Below are positions 17,001-25,112 of a DNA stretch of 39,133 nucleotides, piece after piece. The stretch lies in assembly GCA_017437785.1 (NCBI GenBank), contig JAFRXH010000084.1:1-39133 (forward strand), read 5' to 3'. Made by a program: the position numbers and the translations under genes. Position 1 is the stretch's first letter; each line of letters begins with the position of its first letter. The notes under the pieces were generated by a model that did not search any database, had not been told where the DNA came from, and saw only the letters and a list, made by a program, of their open reading frames with translations. Source of the stretch: Lachnospiraceae bacterium (GTDB lineage Bacteria; Bacillota; Clostridia; Lachnospirales; Lachnospiraceae).

Positions 17001-18067
17001 GATAAATAAAACTCCTTATACCAGCGCGCAAATTCTCTGAGACCGGTCCTGATATCCGTAGACGGCCTGTAGCCGAAATCACGCTCTAAAGCAGAGGTAT
17101 CCGCATAGGTCACAGCCACATCACCCGGCTGCATGGGAAGAAGCTCCTGATGGGCCTTTATGTCAAAATCAGCTTCCAGCACTCCGGCCGACTTAAGCTC
17201 CTGAGCCAGGATGTCTATGAACTCCATCAGATCCACCGGCCTGGAATTCCCTATATTGTAGATAGAATAAGGGGCAAGGGGCAGTCCGTCCTCTCCCTTC
17301 TTCTTTTCCGGGGCGCCCTGCATCACCCTGATGATGCCCTCCACCACGTCGTCAACATAGGTAAAATCCCTGCGGCAGTTGCCATGATTGAATATCTTTA
17401 TCTTTTCGCCCCGGCGCAGCTTATCGGTAAAACCGAAGTACGCCATATCCGGCCGCCCTGCGGGGCCGTATACGGTAAAGAAGCGCAGCGCCGTGGAAGG
17501 TATCTCATATAATTTGCTGTAGGCATGGGCCAGCAGTTCATCACTCTTTTTGGTAGCCGCATACAAAGACACCGGATGTTCCGTGGGTGCATCCACCCTG
17601 TAGGGTATATCCGTGGAATCCCCGTATATCGAGGAGGAAGATGCATACACAAGATGCTCGGTATCAGCGTGGCGGCAAGCCTCCAGTATACGGTAAAAGC
17701 CCATGACATTGGCTTCCATATAGGCATCGGGATTGACTATGGAATAACGCACCCCCGCCTGGGCAGCCAGGTTTACCACCACTCTTATATCATTCTTTTC
17801 AAAAAGCTCCTTTATGAAAGCCTCATCCGCTATGCTCTTTTTGTAAAAGATCCAGCTGCTGTCAGAGGTCTTTGCGGCTTCCTCTATCTGTTTCAGACGA
17901 TATTGCTTTATGGCCACGTCATAATAGTCGTTTACGTTATCAACGCCTATTATGGTCATATTCTTATGCCCTGTGCTCTTTAAGAGCGAAAGGACCAGAT
18001 TGGCGCCGATAAAGCCGGCAGAACCGGTGATGAGTATGCACTTATCAGACAGGCTTATCTGCTTCAT
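16997..18067 (-). CDS. UDP-glucuronate 4-epimerase-like SDR (CapI/LpsL type)
   Basis: This 356-residue extended SDR has NAD motif TGSAGFIGANL (14-24), VNLAAQAGVRYSI (about 97-109), the Ser-rich SSSSIYGD, the YAATK catalytic pair and LRFFTVYGPAGRPDMAYFGF. AGVRYS, GPxGRPDMA and KIFNHGNCRRDFTYVDD are typical of UDP-glucuronate 4-epimerases, which supply UDP-GalA. UDP-GlcA itself would have to come from a UDP-glucose dehydrogenase outside the window. It overlaps the fusion gene and the GT-C-like gene by four bases each. The N-terminus is about ten residues longer than usual but causes no conflict. Confidence 0.87.
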   Translation of the reverse strand: MKQISLSDKCILITGSAGFIGANLVLSLLKSTGHKNMTIIGVDNVNDYYDVAIKQYRLKQIEEAAKTSDSSWIFYKKSIADEAFIKELFEKNDIRVVVNLAAQAGVRYSIVNPDAYMEANVMGFYRILEACRHADTEHLVYASSSSIYGDSTDIPYRVDAPTEHPVSLYAATKKSDELLAHAYSKLYEIPSTALRFFTVYGPAGRPDMAYFGFTDKLRRGEKIKIFNHGNCRRDFTYVDDVVEGIIRVMQGAPEKKKGEDGLPLAPYSIYNIGNSRPVDLMEFIDILAQELKSAGVLEADFDIKAHQELLPMQPGDVAVTYADTSALERDFGYRPSTDIRTGLREFARWYKEFYLS

Positions 18068-19968
18068 TCTGCCTTTTCCTTCTTTTTAGCCTTATCCGGA
18101 TCCTTAAAGATCCAGAGCTTGCTTAAGATATAGTTGACCACGATAACTACGATGCTGGCTATGAGTATCTTTACCAGCTTATCATTCCATTTGAGCAGTG
18201 TAACGCCCACAAACATGATAAGCTCTTCGAGTCCGAAGGAGAAAAGCCTTGCAGCCACAAATTCCAGGAATTCCTTCATAATGGGCTTAAAGCCTTTCTT
18301 CTCGCTGTGGAATACGAATATCCTGTTTATAACATATGCAAATACCACCGTTATGGTCCAGCTCACAGCGTTTCCGACCAGCGTACGCGGTGTCTCTTCC
18401 AGGAAGGAAAAAACAATATCCGCAAATATTATGTATGTTACCCAGCTTACCACCGTAGCGATAAAACCGGCTATCAGATAATCCCATACTTCCTTCTTTG
18501 CATAATAGATGCCCAGTGCCCAGTCACACAGATCCTCAAATACCTTAAAGATGATCTGGCGCACTGCATCGATAATGCAGCCGGCTATGAAGATCACCAG
18601 CACCGTGGCAAGAAGATGCACCGGACGCATTGCATGCCTGGGTGCAAATACATTAAACCATATGGGCCATTCGTTCTCGAGATACAGATGTGCATGTATA
18701 AGATACACGCCGAAAGTACAGGAAGCTATCTTCGTGATGACTGCTGCCGCCTTGCCTTTTACCGGCTTCATGTTAACAAATACCATGAACAGACCAATGC
18801 TTGAAAGCAGTACCAGAAGATGGTTGTAATCATCCACCAAAAGTGCGGCATTGCCGAAATGAGCTCCGGCGATCAGGCCGTTCTCCAGCGCATACATGAA
18901 CAGTATATACGGTACTATCAGCAAAGACGAAACAACGTAGAGCAGCGCCGATCCTGATTTCTTTTTGCAGAAAGGCAGGCCGTATAAGCGTATATAAGCA
19001 GCCAGTACGTACAGGGTCAAAAACCACTGTATACCGCAGCCGTGGTCCTCGAGTCCCATCATATGCATGGGGAAGATGCTCTTGAACGCACAGGTAAATA
19101 CCAGAAGGCATATCAGTATAAATCCGTGCTGCAGCTTGTTAAGCGCTTTAAAGCCGCGCCCTAAGAAAGGAGCTATCAGCATGAGTATCATATACGCGCT
19201 GGCAAACCAGTAATGACCGTTGCTCACCGGGAATAACAGATACTGGATCTCAAAGAGGTTCATGTGCTCGTTAAGATCCTCTATGCCTGTTGCAAGACAG
19301 ATCGCACCTATCAGCACGCTGTAGAAGAATATCTCGCACCAGAGTTTAATGAACTTGCGAAGCGAAAAGCGGCTGTCCACGGAATAGTAGCCGCTGATCA
19401 TAACATATACGTTAACGGAAGCGAAACACAGCGCCTCCACTGCCCAGAATGCTATATTTGCCGGGGTCTTGTCCGTAGAAAGAGGATTTAACAAAAAGCC
19501 GTTGCCCAGATAATGCATGGTGATTATCATGAGCATGGCTATTATGCGAAGTATCTCGAAACGCCCGTCCCTTTCTTTTGCAGGGGCCGGTTTAAGCTTA
19601 TACTCCGGCACGTCCACGGGCACAAGCTTTTTATACTTATCCTTAAACTTAAGCTTAAGGGCATTAAGCATCTCGGCCTCTATGCCCTGTCCGCGGAATT
19701 CTTCGGATACGCTTAACGACACCAGCCCAGTGCCCTCTTCATCCTCAGAAGGGATGATACGGGCCTCGCCCAGTGCCATAAAGAAATCCATATAGACCAG
19801 TTTATCGGTCTCTTCATCTGCAAGCAGCGCCTCAAACCAGGCCCTGTCGTTTTCAGGATCGTCCTTTTCCAGACCGAAGGATGAGCGTCTTAACTCCTTA
19901 TCCTTCATCCAGTTTAAATATCTGCCCCGGTCCGTAGGAAGGGTTTTTCTCAGATAATGATGGTTCAT
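18064..19968 (-). CDS. Three-domain fusion: GNAT-like + membrane acyltransferase 3 + GtrA-like flippase domain
   Basis: This 634-residue protein joins three usually separate modules. Residues 1-120 form a GNAT-like domain with the acetyl-CoA loop SVSEEFRGQGIEAEML (about 86-101). Residues 136-480 form an acyltransferase-3 domain with about ten spans and the conserved Arg and His in FEILRIIAMLMIITMHY (R141, H152). Residues 497-625 form a four-helix GtrA-like domain with YVINRIFVF and a closing NYILSKLWIF. A Lys-rich tail follows. Acyltransferase-3 proteins O-acylate glycans; GtrA proteins are thought to flip polyprenyl-phosphate sugars. The fusion could couple sugar flipping with acetylation. 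It lies 12 bases after pseB. Confidence 0.88.
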   Translation of the reverse strand: MNHHYLRKTLPTDRGRYLNWMKDKELRRSSFGLEKDDPENDRAWFEALLADEETDKLVYMDFFMALGEARIIPSEDEEGTGLVSLSVSEEFRGQGIEAEMLNALKLKFKDKYKKLVPVDVPEYKLKPAPAKERDGRFEILRIIAMLMIITMHYLGNGFLLNPLSTDKTPANIAFWAVEALCFASVNVYVMISGYYSVDSRFSLRKFIKLWCEIFFYSVLIGAICLATGIEDLNEHMNLFEIQYLLFPVSNGHYWFASAYMILMLIAPFLGRGFKALNKLQHGFILICLLVFTCAFKSIFPMHMMGLEDHGCGIQWFLTLYVLAAYIRLYGLPFCKKKSGSALLYVVSSLLIVPYILFMYALENGLIAGAHFGNAALLVDDYNHLLVLLSSIGLFMVFVNMKPVKGKAAAVITKIASCTFGVYLIHAHLYLENEWPIWFNVFAPRHAMRPVHLLATVLVIFIAGCIIDAVRQIIFKVFEDLCDWALGIYYAKKEVWDYLIAGFIATVVSWVTYIIFADIVFSFLEETPRTLVGNAVSWTITVVFAYVINRIFVFHSEKKGFKPIMKEFLEFVAARLFSFGLEELIMFVGVTLLKWNDKLVKILIASIVVIVVNYILSKLWIFKDPDKAKKKEKAE

Positions 19969-19980
19969 CGCACTCCCCCG

Positions 19981-20967
19981 TTATACGGTCTTAAGCAGTT
20001 CTTTTATCTGATCCACGCTGAGCCACTCGGTATTATTGCCGGAACTGTAGGAAAAGCCGTCGGGCACTTTCTTTCCGCTGGGTCTGACAGCTCTCTTGTC
20101 ACTCCATACCATCTGGGGATAAACGATAAAGTGCTTCTCATACTCATAGGTGGTCATGGAATCCTCTACGGTTACCATTATCTCATGCAGCTTCTCGCCT
20201 TCCCTTATGCCAACCTCGGGCTTATCGCAGCCGGGAAGCATAGCCTCTGCCAGATCGGTTATCTTAAACGAAGGGATCTTGCTTATGAAGGTCTCGCCGC
20301 CTACGCTCTCTTCAAGTGCCTTTAATACCAGCTCCACTCCCTGCTCAAGGGATATCCAGAAGCGTGTCATGCGGTAATCGGTGATAGGCAGGCTCTTTTC
20401 GCCCTTATCTATAAGATTCTTAAAGAAAGGGATGACCGAGCCCCTGCTGCCGGCCACATTGCCGTAGCGCACTATTGAAAATGCCAGATCACCTGCGCCG
20501 GCATAGGCATTGGCTGCGATAAAGAGCTTATCGCTCACCAGCTTGGTACCGCCGTAAAGGTTTACGGGGTTTACCGCCTTATCGGTCGAGAGTGCCACAA
20601 CCTTCTGCACATCGCTGTCAAGTGCGGCTTCTATTACGTTCATAGCCCCGTGGATATTGGTCTTGATAGCTTCGTTAGGATTGTATTCACAGGCCGGCAC
20701 CTGCTTTAAGGCTGCGGCATGCACTATATAATCCACGCCTTTTAAAGCCCTGCGCATGCGGTCCAGATCACGCACATCGCCTATAAAGAAACGCAGTCTG
20801 TCGGCATATTCCTTAAATTCGTTCTGCATCACAAACTGCTTATATTCATCCCTTGAATAAATGATTATCTTCTTAACATCCGTACGGGTAAGGGCATAGC
20901 GGGTAAAGCATTTTCCGAAAGAACCCGTTCCGCCGGTGACAAGTACTGTTTTTCCGTCAAGGATCAT
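19981..20967 (-). CDS. pseB: UDP-N-acetylglucosamine 4,6-dehydratase (inverting), PseB-like
   Basis: This short-form dehydratase of 328 residues has TGGTGSFG (11-18), IYSRDEYKQ (about 36-44), FIGDVRDLDRM, HAAALKQVPACEYNP and LSTDKAVNPVNLYGGTK with the catalytic Asp-Lys and Tyr-Lys sets. The C-terminal FSYSSGNNTEWLSV is characteristic of PseB/FlaA1. It converts UDP-GlcNAc to the 4-keto-6-deoxy-AltNAc (or QuiNAc) form. No pseudaminic-acid genes (pseC, pseF, pseI) are in the window, so a deoxyaminosugar of the glycan is a more likely end product. RBS AGGTGAG lies six bases upstream, and a strong candidate promoter starts the operon here. Confidence 0.92.
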   Translation of the reverse strand: MILDGKTVLVTGGTGSFGKCFTRYALTRTDVKKIIIYSRDEYKQFVMQNEFKEYADRLRFFIGDVRDLDRMRRALKGVDYIVHAAALKQVPACEYNPNEAIKTNIHGAMNVIEAALDSDVQKVVALSTDKAVNPVNLYGGTKLVSDKLFIAANAYAGAGDLAFSIVRYGNVAGSRGSVIPFFKNLIDKGEKSLPITDYRMTRFWISLEQGVELVLKALEESVGGETFISKIPSFKITDLAEAMLPGCDKPEVGIREGEKLHEIMVTVEDSMTTYEYEKHFIVYPQMVWSDKRAVRPSGKKVPDGFSYSSGNNTEWLSVDQIKELLKTV

Positions 20968-20998
20968 GATATCTCACCTCTCAAAAATTATGTCAACC

Positions 20999-21027
20999 AT
21001 TATATCAATTATAACAGCTGATTACAA
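20999..21027 (-). promoter_or_regulatory. Strong candidate promoter for the pseB-led glycan operon
   Basis: On the minus strand TTGTAA (21022-21027) and a perfect TATAAT (20999-21004) are 17 bases apart. A second TATAAT-like box lies in the spacer. The -35 box overlaps the last codon and stop of glf. The ATG of pseB is 32 bases after the -10 box. Confidence 0.65.
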
Positions 21028-22137
21028 GTTTTCCTTAGCATCCTTAAGTGCCAGGGCCACTACCTTGTCCATGTCCAGATAGCGGTATATTCCCAGTCTG
21101 CCGCCGAAGAGCACATTGCCTTCTTCCTTTGCCAGGGCGCTGTACTTCTCATAAAGGGCGTTGTTCTTTTCATCATTGATGGGATAATAAGGCTCATCAC
21201 CCTTTTTCCAGGTGGCCGGATATTCCCTGGTGATCACGGTCTTAGGATTCACATTACCGTTCTGTGCACCAAATTCAAAGTGCTTATGCTCAATAATGCG
21301 GGTATAGGGTATCTCATACTCGGTGTAGTTTACCAGGGTATTGCCCTGGTAGTTCTCCATATCCAGCACTTCCGTTTCAAAGCGCAGGCTCCTGTATTCC
21401 AGGGTGCCGTATCTGTGATCATAATACTCATCCACCATGCCGGTGAATACTTTTTTATCAGCCAGTGAATCGTAATACGCCCTGTCTGCAAAATAATCGC
21501 AGCCGGTCCTTACCTCTATCCCTTCAAGCAGACGCTCCACGATTTTTGTGTAGCCGCCTATGGGTATGCCCTGGTACGTATCGTTAAAATAATTGTTATC
21601 ATAAACAAAGCGGACAGGCAGACGTCGTATTATGAATGCCGGAAGCTCCCTGCAGGGGCGTCCCCACTGCTTCTGCGTATAGCCCTTGATAAGCTTTTCG
21701 TAGATATCACGGCCCACCAGGCTTATGGCCTGCTCCTCTAAATTCTTCGGCTCTGTAATACCGGCTTCCTTCTTCTGTTCCTCTATCTTTGCCTTTGCTT
21801 CCTCAGGTGTCCTTACTCCCCACATCTGATGGAAGGTGTTCATGTTAAAAGGCAGATTGTACTGCTCGTCTTTATAACGGGCTATGGGACAGTTCGTGTA
21901 TCTGTTAAATTCCGTAAATCTGCCCATATAGTCCCACACGGCCTTATCCGATGTATGGAAGATATGCGGGCCGTATTTATGCACCTGTATGCCTTCTATG
22001 TCTTCGCTGTAGATATTACCCGCAATGTGATCGCGTTTTTCGATGACCAGCACCTTTTTCCCGGCCTGCTTCGCCTCATGCGCGAATACCGCACCGTAGA
22101 TCCCGGCTCCCACTATCAGATAGTCGTATCCGCTCAC
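21022..22137 (-). CDS. glf: UDP-galactopyranose mutase
   Basis: This 371-residue flavoenzyme interconverts UDP-Galp and UDP-Galf, supplying galactofuranose. It shows the FAD loop IVGAGIYGAVFAHEA, the family signatures EKRDHIAGN and KYGPHIFHT, and NLPFNMNTFHQMWG. TQKQWGRPCRELP follows, then RLPVRFVYDNNYFNDTYQGIP. The C-terminal LFGGRLGIYRYLDMD is also diagnostic. The start is GTG at 22137. The RBS AGGAGG lies eight bases before it, within the last codons of clpA, whose stop is three bases away. Translation is therefore likely coupled to clpA. Confidence 0.96.
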   Translation of the reverse strand: MSGYDYLIVGAGIYGAVFAHEAKQAGKKVLVIEKRDHIAGNIYSEDIEGIQVHKYGPHIFHTSDKAVWDYMGRFTEFNRYTNCPIARYKDEQYNLPFNMNTFHQMWGVRTPEEAKAKIEEQKKEAGITEPKNLEEQAISLVGRDIYEKLIKGYTQKQWGRPCRELPAFIIRRLPVRFVYDNNYFNDTYQGIPIGGYTKIVERLLEGIEVRTGCDYFADRAYYDSLADKKVFTGMVDEYYDHRYGTLEYRSLRFETEVLDMENYQGNTLVNYTEYEIPYTRIIEHKHFEFGAQNGNVNPKTVITREYPATWKKGDEPYYPINDEKNNALYEKYSALAKEEGNVLFGGRLGIYRYLDMDKVVALALKDAKENL

Positions 22138-22140
22138 TGA

Positions 22141-24597
22141 TCAGTCCTCCTCTTTCTTGCCGCTGCTGCGCTTTACCTTCTGGCTTAGCTTTTTGCCCGT
22201 TTCGGCTTTCTTGGAACCTTTTGTTTTCGGTCCCGGTTTCTTGGGATCTGTTTTCCCGGGCCCGGGATTTTTTGTACCTGCCTTCCTGGGAGCTGTTTTA
22301 TTGCCGTTTATCAGATCCCCGGGTTCTATGGTCTTTTTGACAGCCGGAGTCTGTACCGTGCGCTTGCCTTCCAGCGCGGGCTTACCGTCCTTTATGGTAA
22401 GATAAGCCTCCCCGCCGTTTTTCAAGCTGCCGAAAAGTATCTCCGATACGAACAGCGGCTTGACCTCACTGTCTATCACGCGCTCTATCTCGCGTCCACC
22501 GTAATCCTTTGTCACGCCTCTTTTAACAATGTACTCCCTGGCCGCTTCCTCCACATGTACGGTAACCTTGCGGCTCTTAAGCCTTTCCGAAAGCTCACGT
22601 ATCTTTTTATCGGTGATCTGCCCGGCCATCACGGCGTTCATATGGTTAAAGGTCACGACTGCACTTAAACGGTTACGGAATTCAGGAGTAAATACACGCT
22701 TTACTTCTTCCATCATCACGCTGTCGTTGAATTTAGACGCGCCAAAACCTATATTCTGCTTGCCTATCATCCTGGCTCCGGCATTACTGGTCATGATTAT
22801 TATTACGTTGCGGAAATCCGCCTTCTGTCCGCGGTTATCCGTAAGCGATGCATAATCCAGCACCTGCAGCAGCACGTTATAGATATCGGGATGCGCCTTC
22901 TCTATCTCATCCAAAAGCAGCACGCAGTGCGGCGTTTTACGTATGGCATCGGTCAGCAGGCCTCCGTCATCGTATCCCACGTATCCTGCGGGAGAACCTA
23001 TAAGCTTTGATACCGTATGCTTTTCGGCATACTCGCTCATATCAAAACGTATGAATTCCACGCCAAGCTCTTTAGCCAGTACCTTGGCCACTTCGGTCTT
23101 ACCCACGCCGGTAGGTCCCACAAAAAGGAAACCTGCTATAGGCTTGTTATCTGCCAAAAGCCCTGCACGGGACATGCAAATGGCATCCACTATCCTGCGC
23201 ACAGCCTCTTCCTGTCCGTAGATACTGCCGGTTATACGTTCGTACAGATCCTTAAGCGAATCCAGCTCGGACTGCGCCGCCGTCTGTCTGGGAATATTGC
23301 CCACCTCTGCCAGTACTGTCTCTATCACATCCTTACCCACGGTCTGCTTCTTCTGACCGCTTATGGGATGCATGCGCCTGTATGCAGCCGCCTCGTCTAT
23401 AAGGTCTATCGCCTTATCGGGCAGATATCTTCCGCCTATGAATTCCTTACTCAGATGCACCGCATGCGAGAGTACATCCTTTCCGTACTTCACATTATGA
23501 TAATGCTCGTAACTTGATTTTATTCCCTCTAATATCCTTAAAGCTTCATCTTCATCGGGCTCTTTTATGTCCACCTTCTGGAAACGCCTGGAAAGAGTGG
23601 CATTCTTTGCAAAGAACTTTTTATGCTCATCATAAGTAGTGGCTCCGATAAAACGGATATTGCCGCCTTCCAGATAGGGCTTCATCATATTGGAAGCATC
23701 CATTCCGCCGCTTCCGGAAGAGCCGGCCCCTATCAGATTATGGATCTCGTCTATGAACACGATGGGTGCGTTCATGTCTGACAGGGCGTCCATTATATCG
23801 AGAAAGCGTTTTTCAAAATCACCCCTGTACTGGGTCCCTGCCAGCAGTGCGCCCACCTCCAGTGAATAGACCGGAACTTTCTTGAGCGGATCGGGCACGT
23901 CTCCCTTTTCTATCCTGTCCACCAGCCCGTACACTATGCTTGTCTTTCCCACGCCGGGTTCGCCTATCAGCAGCGGGTTATTCTTCTCCTTACGCAGAAG
24001 TATGCGTATTATGCGGTCCAGCTCGGCGTCGCGCCCCACCAGGGTGTTATGCTCGCCAACCTCTTCGTTCATAAGCCTTGCATATTCCAGTACGAAATCT
24101 TCCGGCCACTGGGCATCATCGTCAAATTCATCATAGGTGTCCGGCACATCGGCCTTATCATGTGAAAGGAACTCCAGCGCAGATGCCAGATCCTCTATCT
24201 TGCCTACCTGCTGGCTTAAAAAGAATTCCGCAAAACTCTCTTTCAATCTGCCCATGGCCAGTATCACATGCTGCAGGCAGATATACTTGCTGCCCATATG
24301 CTCTGCGATCTCCACCGATGATTCTATCATCGCTGCAAAAGAATCGGAGATGCGCTCACCTATGCTCCTGGTATCATTTTCCGCCTTCAGGGCGGGCAGC
24401 ATGTTCTTAAAGAAATCCTCAAGATCCTCCCTGAGCACCTTGATACTGCCGCCGTTCATTATCACAGCCCTGTTAAACAGAGGAACATCCAGGCACGCAT
24501 AAAGCACATGCTCGGGAGTCACGAACTCGCTCCCAAGCTCCGATGCCTTAAACAGCGTACTCTGCATTATCTTTTCAGTTATATCGTCAAAAACCAT
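22141..24597 (-). CDS. clpA: ClpA, AAA+ unfoldase of the ClpAP protease, with basic C-terminal tail
   Basis: This 818-residue Hsp100 protein has a double Clp N-domain (about 1-145). The first AAA module has Walker A GEPGVGKT (212-219) and FIDEIHN (281-287). The second has GPTGVGKT (494-501) and LLLDEIEKAHPD. The ClpP-docking loop IGF (616-618) is intact. There is no ClpC-type middle coiled coil, which identifies ClpA. It unfolds substrates for ClpP (not in the window). After the usual end (about 746) comes a 70-residue tail very rich in Lys, Pro and Gly, for example KNPGPGKTDPKKPGPKTKG. The start lies nine bases after clpS, with GAGGAT as RBS. Confidence 0.95.
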   Translation of the reverse strand: MVFDDITEKIMQSTLFKASELGSEFVTPEHVLYACLDVPLFNRAVIMNGGSIKVLREDLEDFFKNMLPALKAENDTRSIGERISDSFAAMIESSVEIAEHMGSKYICLQHVILAMGRLKESFAEFFLSQQVGKIEDLASALEFLSHDKADVPDTYDEFDDDAQWPEDFVLEYARLMNEEVGEHNTLVGRDAELDRIIRILLRKEKNNPLLIGEPGVGKTSIVYGLVDRIEKGDVPDPLKKVPVYSLEVGALLAGTQYRGDFEKRFLDIMDALSDMNAPIVFIDEIHNLIGAGSSGSGGMDASNMMKPYLEGGNIRFIGATTYDEHKKFFAKNATLSRRFQKVDIKEPDEDEALRILEGIKSSYEHYHNVKYGKDVLSHAVHLSKEFIGGRYLPDKAIDLIDEAAAYRRMHPISGQKKQTVGKDVIETVLAEVGNIPRQTAAQSELDSLKDLYERITGSIYGQEEAVRRIVDAICMSRAGLLADNKPIAGFLFVGPTGVGKTEVAKVLAKELGVEFIRFDMSEYAEKHTVSKLIGSPAGYVGYDDGGLLTDAIRKTPHCVLLLDEIEKAHPDIYNVLLQVLDYASLTDNRGQKADFRNVIIIMTSNAGARMIGKQNIGFGASKFNDSVMMEEVKRVFTPEFRNRLSAVVTFNHMNAVMAGQITDKKIRELSERLKSRKVTVHVEEAAREYIVKRGVTKDYGGREIERVIDSEVKPLFVSEILFGSLKNGGEAYLTIKDGKPALEGKRTVQTPAVKKTIEPGDLINGNKTAPRKAGTKNPGPGKTDPKKPGPKTKGSKKAETGKKLSQKVKRSSGKKEED

Positions 24598-24606
24598 TTT
24601 TTATCC

Positions 24607-24936
24607 TCATTCACTCTCTATATCTATGCGGAAAGGATAACCTTCCGCCCTGGCCCTGTCCATGGCCAGCCGCTGCTTTGTCCTTGCTATATCATATATG
24701 TATGTAGCTATAACGGCCCTGCCTTCATGATGCACCTTAAGCATCAGCTGCACGGCTTCTTCATTGCTCTTACAGAATATATCCTTTAATATCTCTACCA
24801 CGAATTCCATGGTAGTGACATCATCATTGAGCATTATCACCTTGTAAAGCGAAGGTTTTCTGGGCTTAATACGAACAGAGGACTGCAAACCGCAGCCCTC
24901 ATCCTGCCTGACCTTTCTGCCTGTCTTATCCGCCAT
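24607..24936 (-). CDS. clpS: ClpS, adaptor for ClpA
   Basis: This 109-residue protein has a basic N-terminal extension of about 28 residues followed by the ClpS fold: YKVIMLNDDVTTMEFVVEIL (32-51, with the NDD and Met that line the N-degron pocket). LKVHHEGRAVIATY and IARTKQRLAMDRARAEGYP follow. ClpS delivers proteins with bulky hydrophobic N-terminal residues to ClpA and redirects its specificity. It is encoded between the small membrane protein gene (two-base gap) and clpA (nine-base gap). The extension would be the part that engages the ClpA N-domain. Confidence 0.95.
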   Translation of the reverse strand: MADKTGRKVRQDEGCGLQSSVRIKPRKPSLYKVIMLNDDVTTMEFVVEILKDIFCKSNEEAVQLMLKVHHEGRAVIATYIYDIARTKQRLAMDRARAEGYPFRIDIESE

Positions 24937-24938
24937 CG

Positions 24939-25073
24939 TCAGTCCTCTTCGTCATCAACCGCAGATGCTACGGAACTGACAACAGTGCTTACCACGGTTA
25001 TTACCACCGCCAGTATTATTATCAGCGCTCCGCCGAATATAGTGAACAGAGCTACCATAGATGACTGATCCAT
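24939..25073 (-). CDS. 44-residue single-span small membrane protein upstream of clpS
   Basis: A short gene starts at ATG 25073 with a perfect GGAGG six bases upstream and stops with TGA at 24939, two bases before clpS. The product is MDQSSMVALFTIFGG..., with one hydrophobic segment (about residues 7-35, rich in Ile and Val, VVITVVSTVVSSVAS) and a short acidic end VDDEED. The predicted topology is a single helix with a charged end, with no signal-cleavage site and no Cys. I know no family for it. Its promoter, RBS and spacing make it the first cistron of the clpS-clpA transcript. It could anchor or regulate ClpS/ClpA at the membrane, or simply be a leader peptide. Confidence 0.75.
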   Translation of the reverse strand: MDQSSMVALFTIFGGALIIILAVVITVVSTVVSSVASAVDDEED

Positions 25074-25112
25074 TTTCGCCTCCATAAACTAACTAAGTTT
25101 TACTCTCAAACA

